This document shows positions 1 through 15,100 of a stretch of DNA of 64,000 bases, one piece after another. Position 1 is the stretch's first letter. The number at the start of each line of letters is the position of its first letter. A model generated the notes under the pieces. It had not been told where the DNA came from, ran no database searches, and was given only the letters and a program-made list of their open reading frames with translations. The stretch lies in NCBI GenBank assembly GCA_022495005.1, contig JAGYXB010001944.1, forward strand, positions 62,001 to 126,000, given 5' to 3'. The DNA is from Rhyacophila brunnea. Its lineage: Eukaryota > Arthropoda > Insecta > Trichoptera > Rhyacophilidae. Position numbers and translations under genes: made by a program.

Positions 1-184
1 TGCTAAAATTATTCTGGCAATCATAGAAGCTGAAGATTAGTCTATGACTCGAAATGACAGTTCATATTAGCCTATGTGACAGTTAGTATGTAGTATATTA
101 GTCTATGGTGACAGTTCTTCCACTTGTAAATGTGTCAGTATTTTGACAACTGAACTTATTAGAATTTAATTTACGTTGAAAATA

Positions 185-3100
185 ATGGCGATAGACCGAC
201 CTGACAGCATATTATACGAACTTTTTATATATGCTGAATGGAGACCAGATCCTGATTTTATTGTAAGCCTTTTTTGTAATTTAATGTTTAAACATTATAA
301 AACAAATCAGTAGGATATACAATATTAGACAGAAGGTGTACACACAATAAATTAACAAGTGTTATAAATTTATCTATACAATAACTTCAATACAGCTATG
401 TATATTATTATCAAATCTATGTCATGCATTACAATTAAAATTGCCGAAGATATTAAAAAAAAAAAATAGTTCTTTAATCATGTTTATCATGCCTAATCTC
501 TACCAATCGGATCAGTTATATTAAGTAAATGATTTTTTTCCCTTTTAGAGAGGAGAAATGGGGTTCGGAGAATCATCTAAACAATCTGCAGTCAACTATG
601 TGCTTGGATTTTTTAAATCTGAAGAAACTTTAGTGGAATGCATTCAAAAGTAATATATTAAGTATATTCTCAATATTTATTTATGGTAATTGTGCCGCAG
701 ATGCCCGCATGAGCTTTTAGATATATATATTTTAACGTTAAACAGTTTATTCCATGTAGACAATTACATTAAATACCCTTTTCTGTCAGCGCAAATGCTT
801 TTCGATCCAATAATTGTTAATTAACAATTTGGGTAGAAGTCGGTTATGGGGAAGCCAGCGGCAAACACATTTTGAAAATAGCCGACATCTTACTGGATTA
901 TTTGCTAAGTTGGGTTAGTTTAGGTTAGGTTAGGTTTTCATTAATGAAATTCATGAATTTTGTGAAATCGGCTATGACAATTAGTGTGGTTCCTGCCTGG
1001 CTTCCCCATAACCGACTTGTACTAAAATTTGAAATTTTCATACATCTTGATGCGTCAATATCACAAACTAAGATTATATTAGGTCGGGGTAGGTTAGGTT
1101 TGGTTTGGTTTGGTCTAAAAATAAAGTTTTAAAATCTCATGCTGGCAGCTGCGGCATATTTACCTTATTTATTTTCACTGTTTCTTTATGACGTAACAAA
1201 TGGACAGTTTTTCCAGTAATATAATAATGCAGTAGAATCTCACTAATCCTGCACTATATTTATATAAAGCCTGATGATTCCGGATTATTGGAATATATGG
1301 AAAACTGGATACTAAAAAAACATTGAAGTATGAAATGGTGCAATGAAAATGTCAGTCGTGAGACATGATTAGCTGTTTCACCACGGCTCAGATAGAGCCG
1401 GATTAGGTGGTGGAAGCTTTGTCGAATATTGTTACATTTGACCAGGGACTTTGGTGGGTGACACAGGTAGAATGAAAGAATGACATATATATAGATGCAT
1501 TCACTCATATTGTAAGCAGCAGCGGCTGGTCTAACATCTTGCAAGTGCACTGCCTGCTTGCATTGCTATGAAACATCGTTCAACATCGTAAATAATATTT
1601 TTTCTTCATAGGTTTTTAATATTATCGCTCACTTATTGTAATGCAAACCATAAACCGATGTGCCCATTGTCCACATTCCCAATCGACGATAATACAGGCA
1701 CTAAGCACTGTATACGTCATCCTCACTGAAATCGTTTGGGCCCGGCAATATATTTTGTTTACTTAAAATGAACCCAAATCTTAGTATTAACTAAAGCTAT
1801 AATATAACAACTTAAACCGTGCTAATCGTTTACGCCATGCATAAGTTCCAGAATATCATGAAAATGACATCATATTGTTCTGAGTAGAGAGCAATTACAG
1901 ATTTAAATTATGGTTTGTTATTATAGACGTTGCAACTTACTGTTCACGCTCAAATTATTTTTAGTATCATATTTAGCAATCTCGTATGTAAAATGCCTGT
2001 TAAACTAAATACAATAGAATTCATTTTTTTTCTAAATTTAAAATCGGTAAGAAATATAATACAATGTCGGTAAGATATTTTGATTTATGTGTACTGCAAA
2101 TTAAATCAGTGAAGATAAAAATAATTTTGGTACCTACCGCATTTCTGGAAAATTAATATTTCATTATCCTGTGTGTTGATTAAACGCGAAATGATGTCGG
2201 TTATTTATAATAGGTATAGAAAATTATTACTTCATGAATTCTAGTGATAAGCTAATAAATCTTAATACTATTTCACAAAGTGCAGTTTCATAATAATCAT
2301 TATTCATACAGTGTACAAATTGCTAAAGATAATGTACTTATATAGAATAAGATGGCTTACGTTAAAAGTAAGAGGTATTTATCTACTATAAGAGATGCAA
2401 TCGTTTCTTAAAACTAATCCAACAAAGATTTAAGTAAGCAACTCGCAACATGTTTTATTAAAAATATAAAATATACAGGTAATTTCCTAAATGTCAGTAA
2501 CGTTTTGTCAAATCAAAAATAACGCCGAATTGATTTCATTTTTCAATAAGGTAGGTTTCCAGCGCACCCTCAAAAATTACAATCCAAAAAATCACCGGCC
2601 GCCACTGATTGTAAGTATGGATATTTGTTGCGCAAATGGAAGACATGAGAGGGAAATGTCCCTTTGAGGTGGATGAAACCAGTCCAGATATAATATTAAT
2701 AAAAGTGGAAAAAGTACTATAAAAATTTGCGTTTTATTAAATTAAATTAATAATACAATGCATTTCCACCATGAATTGACAGTTAACACAATAAAAGAAA
2801 ACAATAGGTATAGTTATTTAGAATCTAAATTTTAGATGAATAATCACAAAAACCGCTTGTATTATATTATGTATGTTACCGAAACGTCAAGCAGTTATAA
2901 ACAATGCCTCCACGCGGCGATTTAAAAAATATTTAATTTTCTGCTACCAATTTTATAAAATTTTGTAAGCCTCCCGTACTTTGTATGTTCCTTGGTACCA
3001 ATAGTAAATTATATTTTTCTAAAAGTTTTAGGTTATTATCTAATCATCATTTATCTTTCTTTTAATCAGCTACGTCAATCAACTTCAGCCATGGCAGATA

Positions 3101-6100
3101 TGTTTGGGAGACGATGGGAAAGTGGTGGCTGTACTCCAAGAGTCAGTTCTGGAGATCCGCTCGAAGCGAGGGAACTACTCCACTGTCGTCGCTCGTGTGG
3201 GAGGTATTATGGCTTAAACTATCACAAATCTTGATGTCGAATGAAGGATTTATTATAGTGGAATAGTATCAATATTTCATCGCTGTGTATTAAATACCTC
3301 CTATGTGGTGATTTTGACGAAAATGAGTTATTGATACCACGTGATATGCATTTTTTTTCTCTACCATCTGTATTATCGTCACTGTATATTAAATACCTCC
3401 TTACCTCCTGTGTGGTGATTCCAAATAAAATCGATATTGAATTAATACTATGTGAGAGCATCCAAAATCATGCACTGTAATTATTAATCCTATGTGAGCA
3501 TCCGCCGCAATGTATCAGTATTAAAATAATCTTATGTGAACACGGTATGGTTACACATGATTCAACGTATTCAACACGGTGCATATATAATTAATCCTAT
3601 GTGATAAAAACATGGAAAAAGATACGAATTTTCTATTAAATAATAGATATGTTGTAAAAAAATATGATTATCCAATTTTAATTTATGATGAGGATCTACA
3701 AAAGATGTTAAAACATATATATTACGATTATTTTGTAAAACAGTTTTTTTCTCAGAATATGACTCAAACCACATAGGAGATATTATTTAATATACAGCGA
3801 CGATTTCTCTATTATGCCATCATAATAAATTTTATGATTTCTAATAATATTTGTATATATATTATTATAATATAATTATACAATCATCTTTTTTAAATAT
3901 TATATTTTCTACTTTGACAAAGATAATGTCGTAATCAATATGTACTATTATTAATTATATTAATTATTTATACCATGAAATTTAAGATCCATGTTTCTTG
4001 AAACTCCCATTTTGTATGTAAATATTTCAATCAATTTGGAGAATATATAACATTGTAATTTACATAATTTACTTGCGAATGATCAGGACGCAGGTTAATA
4101 TGAGTTCCTCTTAATCGGTAGGTTGTTAATTCAATTACAGCAGGCATTTGGAAACAGGCTTACCCAATAGGTTGTGCAAATGATAAGCAAAAAATCACTG
4201 TAAAAAAATATTACACTTCTATTATGTAGGTCCATAGTCTTGGGCGCAATGCAGAACGTTGACGTTAAGCAGCCGTTCTAACAAGAAAAACACATTACAT
4301 GTTCTTTCTCTCTTCCACTAAGGCTATCTAATGTTTTTCTCACTGAACTCGGATCGTCAAAATCGGCCCCTTAAAGTTAGGCGTGTATTTTAAGGACTTA
4401 CGCGTCCAAGTATGATTCTGCATCGCGCTCTTAGAGTGTAATTGGTTACCTATTTATCTTTTTTTTATATATAGCAATTTATAATATCTGTATATATTAT
4501 GCAATATTATTTTTTTAATATTAGTTGTAAATTCATTATAATATATTATATCTAATACATCCGTTTAATTTAACAAATTCCAGTGCCCAGAGATATATAT
4601 CCGCAGTGGAGGAAAATGGTTTGGAGCCCTGATTGTTCCATGCTTGCCATCGCTCACAGCAATGGAAAAGTTAGCTTTTACGATTTAATGGCCACCAATC
4701 TCTTCGATATACCCCCGGTAAGTATCTATATTATGTATTACATATATTTGTCACTATATTGTATAAAGGAAATGCAATCCCGTACAGATTTTTCAATTCT
4801 GGTTTTATAGAATTGGGATTTTTTTATCATATTATTATCGTGATTAAGTAATATGAATTTTTATTAAAAAAAAACAAACACAAAAGCTTATTAACGAAAC
4901 TGTTATTTACGTAGTAGAACTCCATTATAATGGTTTTGAAAGTGTTCATAGTTAAGTACCTGTTTATATTTTACACCCATGTTAGCTGAGTTGGTAGAGT
5001 GACCGTAGATGAAACTACGAGATTAATTCCACGGCTGGGCAAAACAAATGTATATTGTTTTTTCAATGTGTATTTGACCCAGTGCAGTTAACAACCATTC
5101 CTCATCAAAAATCTGTTAATATAAATTCCACTCTGTGGAGGTTACGCTTTTAAGAGTGAATAGTACTTTTTTAAATCTTAAATATATTTTTAGTTATTCT
5201 GTAATTTGACGATAATTAGGAGGTGATGGCAATTTGTATAAGTATCTACCTATTTAAAAAAAACTTTTGCCTTTAAAATTTATTTATTTTAATCCAGGAA
5301 TTTTTTGATCAAGGGATCGAATAGGACCCTGGGATCTCAAATCCTAATTATTCCTTAAATTTTATTAAGCTTTCTCAGTTAGGAATTCACTGTAGTTTAA
5401 TTGTATTTTTAAAGGATTGCAGTCAACCACTTGATTCCCAATGTACTGATACTACTCATTCTGTTGCTGGAATCGTTTTCTTAAAGTCCAGAGTTACTGA
5501 ATACAAATGGTAAGAATTTCAAATATCTTATAGATAACCAACTATTCATCTACTTTTATGAACCAAACCAATTAAATTAATATTATGATATGCTTACTTA
5601 TGCAAATAGTTTCTGTTTAATTTTGTTTTTATTGCAGGTCAAGTGAGGTTTTATTAGTTGACTATAGAGGCGGTCTTCGAAGTTTTTTTGTATCTCCAAC
5701 AGATGGCTTCAAATTCAATCATAAATTTAGTTTCGAGGGAGGTGTCAGCACCGTCTCATACCACAGCTCCCACAATATAATATTTGTCACAGGTCTTACA
5801 TCTCCTGTTCAAAAGGTAAAATAATACTTTAAAAAACTAATAAAAAAATCAGACAGTACCTACTACCGATTGTTATGTAACTAATATACTGATTTTTTAA
5901 AATGTTTTTTTTAGGAAACATTCAATGCTCACGATTATGGTATTCGAGCTTGGCGGTTACTCAATGATGCTCCATTTTATAAGCTATCAATTACATCTAA
6001 CGACATAAGCCCGGCTTCGTGGAAAAAATGGCTTGATTCTGTCAGCAATGTCCCATTTAGGAAGAAAAATCATACGGTAATGTAAAATTCCAACCCGATA

Positions 6101-9100
6101 TTTTATGTATAATAATTTTTTTTTTATAATTTTACTGATTATCAATTGTTATTATGTATAACTGGTTTTAACACTTGAAACTTAAAAAAACTTACACTTA
6201 ACAATGGAAAAATGAATAATATATATCAAAACTTTCAGAGTGTGATTACCAAAGCCGTCCCATCACCTAACGGGTCGATGCTGGCTTGTCTCCATCTCGA
6301 CGGAAGCATCTCTCTGTGGCATTTACCGGTTTTGAGGTTTTCTAAGATTTGGCCTCTCGTACAGCAACCCCACATCGATGTTCCGACCCCCCTCGGGTCG
6401 AATGATAAGCTTAAAGTATGGCCGGTACTCAAAAATGGTCTCTCTGATTGTTCGCCACTGGATCTTAATTGGTGGAATGATGAGGTAATCTTTGAAATTG
6501 TTTTCACCGTATTAAGCACATTGTGTATTGTCGGAAGTATAATAAAGTTTATATCAAGATATCATTTTTAGTATGTACATACCTAGTGATGTTTGTTATT
6601 GTGTTCCAGGCTGTAATAATCTCAAGGCTCAATGGCTCCGTCACAATCTGTTCGGTGTCAGACTTGCACAACATGTTAGGAGACAATCCAGAATTTTTGC
6701 AAGGTCATCCTCAGGTATGCTGATCATAATAAAGCGATGTATGAACGATTTGAGATATTCGATTTTGATCATTTACTCAAAACATTATCCATTTATTTTT
6801 ATTAGATCATAAGCACATTTGACAATGGGTTCTTATCGTTAGAATGTGAAGCTGCTTTAAAATTGGCAAAGAAACTCTCAAAGGACGATGACAATGTAAG
6901 TACTTTTAAACTTTATACGTTTTTAACACTTATCAGCTATTTTCAAAATGCGTTTTCCGCTGTATTCTGTATAACCGAACAGTACCATTAATATTGTTTA
7001 ATTAATGGAAATTATACCCATTTGTCCCATATGAATGAATGGATGAATAGTCAAGGTTCTGGCATACTTAATTTCCAAAGTACCTTGAAATATATTGCAT
7101 AAAAAGGGTAAATTACCATTTCCACTCCCAGATCTCCACAACAATGCTCCCCCTGACATTATATTGAATTTGTGTAAAAAAATTCTGGGGATGTGCTGTA
7201 AAAAGTGACAAAATTGAAATGGCATAGAGTTGCTAGATACAAGAAAACCTTCTACAAACTAAATCTTTATTATAGCTTATACTATAATGTGGCGTGAATT
7301 GCTTGAACAAATTCATATTTTCTACAATTTATTATAATCTTAACTATAAGAACCAAGTCATTTGATTATCCGAATCTCGTTGAATATTATAATCCCACTT
7401 ATTCATTTAATTTATTGAAAAATAATTCCAGCCCGACGACACGAATAACAAAGAAATATCGGAAACTGACGCTACCAATGAATCATCAGACGATGAGAAA
7501 AGATCTCTGATGGGAAAATTTAAGGATGCTGTGACCACTACATCATACATTATTACCGATATGGAGAGATTTCAGCCAAAGTTAAAAAAACTTTACCTAT
7601 TATCGCGAGTGTACAGATTGCTATGTTTAAAAAGTACAACTCCTGAAGATTTGTATTCTCGTAAAGTGAGTACATAATGTGTATTATACAGAATTGGTAA
7701 TTTATACTTATTGATAGAATTACAAGGTTAAATAATTACCTTAATGTATTTATGATTTTAGATTGAAAATGGCGATTACCCGGAAGCGTTGATATTGGCC
7801 CAAAAATACGATTTGGACTGTGACCTTGTTTACCAACAGCAATGGCGCTCTTCCAAAGTATCCCACCAAAGCATAATAGATTATTTGGTAGGTTTATGTC
7901 TTGTCAGAAATTTGTAAATGTCATATAGTATTCAGAACAAATCCATGTCTAAATAAAACAATTAAAAATATATGTAATAAAAACCACAAGGGGAAGACAA
8001 GAAAATAGGTTGGTAAGTAAATTAGAAATACAATCATATTGTATATATTTACTTATATAAAATTCTGGTAAAAGTTCGTAAATCAATTACCTGATAATAA
8101 TGACAGCATTATTATTAAATATTTGATACCAATTAATGTCAAATTGATGTTCTTATTGATTCTAATAAAGTTATTGTATATTATATGAAAATTACTGTCT
8201 GCAATGCTCCATGAACAACGTGTTATTTTTGGATCTCGATGTGACAGCTCACGGTGAACCGTGCTACGGCGAACAGTAATATGTGTGTACAATTTACATG
8301 TAACTGGTGTTTGTATCCAAATAATAAATTTACTGTGTGTTTTGTCGTACCCCAAACCTGATTTCAAATTCAATTTAAAAAGAAGGAATCTGCAATTGAT
8401 TCAGTAATGGTTTCGAATTGGTAGGATACAAGTACGGCAGAACAATAGTACAATTTTTCTTTCAACATTTTTATTGATGCCCATATTCTTTCAGAGTAAG
8501 GTCTCAAAAAAGAAATGGATTATCCAACAATGCTGTGATCGAGTCCCGGAAAGCTTGTCCGCCTCAAAGGAATTACTTCAATTTGGATTGAATTTGTCAA
8601 ACGAGGACATATTCAAAGGTACAATATTGTTATATTAATTATTATAATAACAATATAACAGCGCACCAATCAGCATATCGATACCACTTATAAGGTCAGA
8701 GCTGGAAAATGATAACTTTTCAGTAGTACGATTTTAATATATTTTTATGAGACCACAACGTTAATTTAAATGCTAGAATAGTAATTTTTGGGTTAATTGA
8801 TACATATTGATTGAATTTTTGTTTTTCTTTTGATATCATTGTTTTATTATCTTTAAAATTATTTAATTAAAGCAATTAAGTCAAAATAGCCAAAAACGCA
8901 GTTCCAGCCTTTGTAGTCATTAGTAACACCAATATGACAAAGTATGTAGCGCGCTAATGGCTTAATTTTTATTTAATTTTATTTCATCTACATACACATA
9001 GATTATTAAATAACTTTTTTTTTACTATTAGTTACACTTTGGATTTACATGTTTTTGCAGAAACGTTAGTTTTTATAAGTTGGAGAAATTATGATAATAT

Positions 9101-12100
9101 ACTGTCTTACATTGTGAACAAATTTGGAATTGACATCCACTGTAGAATATCTCGAATTTATAAGTTGTCAGTGATATTAATGATTCATAGAAATTTATGA
9201 TCTGATAATGGTATCTATGACCGTAACCTGCCGTTTCACATTAATGAAAAAGAATATTATATTGCAGGTGAATCTTCTGAATCATATAAACATTCCAAAA
9301 GTCAAGATACGTATTTGAATGGCCTGACTTTGGAAAGTTTATCAACCCACCAAAGTGAGATTTTACGCTTCAGGCATACCATGCTGTTCTATCTCGATCG
9401 CCTAGAAATTTACAAGGTACATAATATTAACTTTACAATCTGTTGTCATTATTGGCTGCTTCCTGTGAATGTTTCTTAATAGCCTTTCATCATACTCATT
9501 CTTAACTATGGAACTGTGCACACATAGAAAAAATATTTGAATTTGATTTAACCTACAGAATGGCCTTAACCCATCAACCGCATGTGTTGGGAGGGATTCA
9601 TAATCAGGGGTGCCAACTGTCGTTGACAAAAACATGCCGGACGCGGTACGAAAACAAGCTATTTGGCAGGAAAAAAAGCTAGATTTGTGAAAATAAAATT
9701 GGAAGTAAATTTACTTATTCTAACAAGAACGAAGTCAATACCTTTCCTTTCGCATATCGAAAAAAAATGCAAAATCGAAAAAATGTCTATACATGTAAAA
9801 ACCATACATTTTAACAGAAATATAATATTTCAAAATTGACAACAAATGCCTATAGTGTGTCAACAGCGCTCAAGTTTCGTTTCATGTCATTCTGATAATC
9901 GTCAAACTGATGTCACACACCTAAGCACAAATTAAATTATATGATACCATTTCACTATAAGGCCATGAAGGCCATATTATTTCAAGTGTTAAATTATGTT
10001 GTTTTATTTCTGACGTTACTAAAATAGGTACTGACCTACCTAGGTGTCTGATAGTCAAAAATTTGATGCGCATGAAAATAAATAAACTAAATAATGTATT
10101 TTCAGCACATTTAAAGCTGTTGGAGGCATCAAAAAATGCTAGTAAAAACGCCACAAGCCAGATGCATTTTTTGCAAGCTAAATGCCTATTGAAAAATGCT
10201 AAATTGGCGACACTGTTCCTAATGATGGTTAAATCTTAAATTATTTCAGAGATTTAAGAGAGCATTTGATTTGAGTGGGTGTCAATACACATTAAAATTT
10301 TAATATATGAGAATGTTTAATTGTTAAACAACAATCGTATATAAATTGAGTTTTTGGCACGTTCCTGTTAAATATATTATAAACCAGTAAATTTTGTTAC
10401 CATAATGAACATTGTTTTGAATTTCAGACTATAATTGAAGTTGAACACTCTGCATACTCTATAGATGAGTACAATCAACTGCGCTGCTGTACAATTTGTA
10501 GAAATGCGGTGGAGTTTGCAAGGCAGGGAAGGATCCAAGCAGTGCAATGTCTATGGCCTCATTTGAATGACCTGTCCTTACATTTGTTTGTGCTTCAAAA
10601 TATTCCAGAGACTCTAGACCCGGTAGCTTACAGAGGCCTGTTACCGGAGTATAATGTGCAATTGAATTCTGGTCCAGAAAAGCACATGAGAACGCGTGAG
10701 AAAGATTGGTGCGAAAGTGAAATATTCAGGTATAATTTACTATGCCTTAAGGTGACGCATCAGTGAAACGCCAAATAATTCTCAACTGTACGCGCGACGA
10801 AATTTTGTACTCGCTTCGCATTCATAGAGAGAACGTTGAGTCAGACATATGTCACTTTGCTGCGTGATGGCGACGGGCCAATTAATTCTAAAATCGTGTA
10901 AAGATGACTAAAAACGTTACCCATTTACTTTAAAAAGAAAACATGTCAATGAATATATTATTATTGTTACTAATAGAATAATAAACAGAACATAAAATGG
11001 ACGTATGTTGGATTTATATGAGAAATAATATTTCGTTTGACAGGCGTCTTTTGCACCCGCGACCCGCAATCCGCACATCGCCTAGCAACGATCTTTTTAG
11101 ACCGTGCCTCAACTAATGCATGGCCTTAAGTAAAATATCATACACTTTATACAAAATACATGAAGGTGTCACAAAATTTAACACAACTAATTATAAAATT
11201 TGGTTATAATTAATTATATTTTTATATCACTATGTTCTATCAATTCAACACCTCAATATTTCAACTAGATAACTTGATTTTCACTGTTTTTGAGATACTA
11301 TTGAATATTATTCTACATTTCCTTTTCTACAATATGATAAAACTTGGTAAGTCAGAAGTTAATGGGAACTGTATTAATTTTGTGTTTGAAAATCTTAGAT
11401 AACTTTAAAACCATAAATGCATTAAATAAATAAAATAATATATCTACAATATTTTTTCATAGAATTGTACATTATTTAATTGCTCCCAATTAGACGAGCA
11501 CAATTTTCAATTTTTATTTTAAATACAGTATCTACTCTCTCAGTAATCCGCCACACCAAAAACCAGACAAGTCTCCAATTAGTGAAAGCAGCGGATTATA
11601 GTGCATATATACAAAATATGGTAAAAATTAAAACAGGTATTTCGTAAAAACATCTTTTTTGAAAAATTTGTACTAGCAAATTACGGTTTTATTTATAATC
11701 AAAATCAAGTATTTACTAAATTATACATATTTATAAACTAAGTTTATCAACTAAATATTAAACAGTAAATCACTTGACACAACTTGGCTTTCCCTATGAC
11801 CAGAAGCTTCAGCTTTCAGTTCCCGGCTGCATTGGAGCACGGCATAATTGTGATGCGGTCCTTGGGCACTTTCCTCCCTGGTTCATTACTTTCTTTGCGA
11901 TGAATGTACGTTTTACGAAGAAGTTTCCAAAATAAGCCCGTCTCATCTGCGTTGTATATTGCAAGCGGCAGACTACTGAATTTGACAATCGAATACTGGC
12001 GAATTATAGAGCTTGATTTTGTGCTTTCAACTAGTAAAAATAACGGCGGATTATAGTAGTTGTTGAATAATCGAGCAGCGGATTACTGAGAGTGTACTGT

Positions 12101-15100
12101 AATAATTTTAGCCTAGATTTAAGTTATTTAAGTAAAGTTTAAATTTCATTTTCCCAACAATGGCCAAATCAGAATTATCTAGTTGTATAGATATACCATC
12201 ATTAATCATCAGGTGTCATTTAGAACTAACCTCTTCACAGTATAAAAAGTATTGAATTATATGTCAAATATTAACATGTGGCGCCGTCACTCAGCGGACA
12301 ACTTGGTGGATCTATAGTATTGCGGTGACGAATTATAAGATGTCATCGATTATAAGATGCACCCTTATTTAAAAAAAATAATATAATGCATATTGTCGTC
12401 TTACTGTGCAAACCTTCCATGTCTGTTTAAGAAAAAAGTTCAGGAGAGAGTTAAAATGTATAAAGTATTGATACTGTTCGGTTATACGGAATACAGCGGA
12501 AAACACATTTTGAAAATAGCCGATAAACTGGATTATTTGTTAGGTTAACCTAACCAAACCTAACCTAACCTAACCCAACCTAACCCAAACTAACAAATAA
12601 TCCAGTATATCCGTATAACCGAACAGTACCAAAGTATTTATTAGAATTCCTTTATAAATAAAAAAGTTTTAAATTTATGATATATCAAAAAAGAGTGCAC
12701 TTTAAAAAATAATGTAGAAAAAACTTTTCTTCTTCTTCTGAACTTTTTTCTAAATCAGACAGAAGGTTTGCATAGTAAGCCGACGATATGTGAAAATCAT
12801 TGCTTTACTAGGAAGTATGGAATGTTCATTTTATCCAATGACAATAATTATTATTCACTTCAGTAGTGTCAAATTTACATTCTGAGATTCTGTCTCTGTA
12901 TGTACTCTTCTTGAAGACATTTCAAATGACAATGAGGGACATAAACTTTGACAATTGCATCTTATCTACGTGCTCCCACGCAACAAGCTAGTTAATTGGT
13001 CAACTGCAACATTGATTTGTAAGATTCACCCTGAATTCACAACAACCAAAATAAGAAAAACGGTATAATATGCTAATATACTTGTTATGATTTTTTAGTT
13101 CCATTTGGAGTGCCAGTTGGTCAGAAGATATCCAAGTGGACGGAACTATCAACAATGCGGAATACGATTTGCCGTCTCCTAACCTCACAGAGTGGTATTC
13201 AAAGAGAGCACGCATGATGGATAAACTGTGTCGCCTGCCTGATCATGCCTTGTCATTGATCATTATCGCTAGAGAAAAAAATGTTCCAGGGATGGAAGAA
13301 TTGTATTCCTTGCTTCTGACACTCGACACTTTAATATACGAAGTGGGCGTGGAACCTATGAATCTTATTCGCTTAGAATGTTGTTCACAATTCCAAGTTT
13401 CCAATTATCTTATGTCTAAGGTGTGCTACATATTTTGACAATAAATTACTTTATACCTACCAACCACATGATAAATTATTGTATAATTAAAAGCTGGAGA
13501 TATACAAGTTTTTGTAGCAATGATTCTATATTGTACTAAAAGTACACACCGTGGAAGCATTTTTTTTTTTTTTGTTTTGTGATTTTTCCGAGGCTTTGAC
13601 TGCGACTCGCTGTCATATCGCCTCTTCTCTTCTAGAAGGGGATCCGTCGATCAGGTCCTCACTCCTATTCTGTTAAATAGCTTTATAATTATTTTGCCTA
13701 GCTCTTCCGTCTTTCTTTCTTTCTTCTTTAGACGCCAGTGTTTTATGCACCAGAATCACTCTCCTCCGTATCCATCCCCTCTGTATTTTCGATAAATCGT
13801 GTAATCATTGAATTTCAGATAGTCTAATTCAGACCTCAGCCAAGTCTCTGAGATTAATGCTATACCGTGGAGGCATTGTCCCTAGCATTTGGACAATACT
13901 ATTTGAATTGTAATTATTTTAACTCTCCATCAGTTGACACAATAAATGTCAAAATGGTATCAATAATTTTAATAATACACTTCTAGTTTCTCGTGTTTGC
14001 ATAGATAATCGGTAGTTAATACAATTTTCCTGTGTTGGAAACAAGTAAATGGCATTTAGTTCTTTACTTGATTTCTGTTTATAATAGATATTTATTTTCC
14101 CACATGTCAGTCGCCCCTGAAAATCTGCTACATAACGCATACATCCGGTCAGGGCTTTTTGTCATGTAACGCGGTGGAACGGCGTTCCGGCAACTTTTTT
14201 CATGGTATTTTTAATGTTTCAAAAGCAATTAGATGAAAAAATGTTCATGCTTACATAGTTAATCTATATTTATATAATTCGTCAAATTGATAAAATATGG
14301 TATTGTTATGTACCGCATGAAATGTGGATGGATTAAAAATTGGCGCTCTCATGTGGCGACAAGTGAGAAGTGGACTCGTCCATGTTCCCATTGGTCACTC
14401 GTTGTCAACGACTGATGACTGCGATGCATGTGCACTTTTGTTCATCAAACTCGTCGGACCACCTTTGACACTTTTCACCTTCAAAATATGTTGATCAGTG
14501 GTTACTAAGAGGAAGACATTCGGCCATAGACAGTAAAAAAAGAAATCGAGATGATTTGCCACACACTATAACAGTATCACTATAAACCTTTATTCAAATA
14601 TATTATGATGTTTTTACAAATTTAGTTGTGTATTTGTATCTGTTTGTTTCTTTAACTTTAGATTGAACATGTCTAAAATGTAAAAAAAATATTTAATTTT
14701 TTATCGTGGCGAAAAACTGCGTTAAATTTCATTTAAATGATATTTGAATGTAATTGTCTTGAGTAAAAAGCTTGACAAGAAGTGAGTTCCGGCACCTTCT
14801 TTAAAAAAAAAAAAAACCCTGCATCCACTTATTTACATATGTATGATTAATACTTTGGACGCGGAAGACGCACACGGTGCGTAATGACCAGGCGGCCGAT
14901 CGATGTAATTAACGTGCATTTTAAAGGGGGCAATTAAAATCTCATTATCTATTCAGCAGCGAAAGCGTTAAGCATCATTAATAGACTTATTTTGAATACA
15001 TACTTGATATTCAGTTAATGTCGAATATTTGCTAATCATTTTTATACTAACAATATTATTTTCTTTTCAGTCGTCTCTGGATACAGTTGTTGAAGATTTG

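Larger units (their letters stand above)
185..6895 (+). other. NBAS: NBAS exons 1-10: N-terminal propeller region
   Basis: Exons: 185-262, 549-649, 3070-3203, 4584-4717, 5415-5509, 5638-5815, 5915-6076, 6239-6484, 6610-6714, 6806-6895 (residues 1-441). Exon 3 reads WQICLGDDGKVVAVLQE then VLEIRS, and exon 4 reads PQWRKMVWSPDCSMLAIAHS: WD-like blades typical of NBAS_N. Exon 6 has LLVDYRGGLRSF. Exon 8 has SPNGSMLACLHLDGSISLW and ends in DLNWWNDE, the family's conserved WW motif. Exon 9 has LNGSVTICSV. Exon 3 is easy to miss because its frame is not the longest open frame there; the phase-2 join from exon 2 fixes it. Intron 2 (650-3069) and intron 3 (3204-4583) are the long ones here. Confidence 0.92.

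Noticed and set aside
1260..1550. Minus-strand 96-codon frame in NBAS intron 2
   Set aside because: No conserved domain, no splice context, and the neighbourhood looks like transposon debris.
9921..10154. Minus-strand 77-codon frame
   Set aside because: Lies inside the AT-rich interior of the non-autonomous hAT at 9605-10215 and shows no transposase motif.
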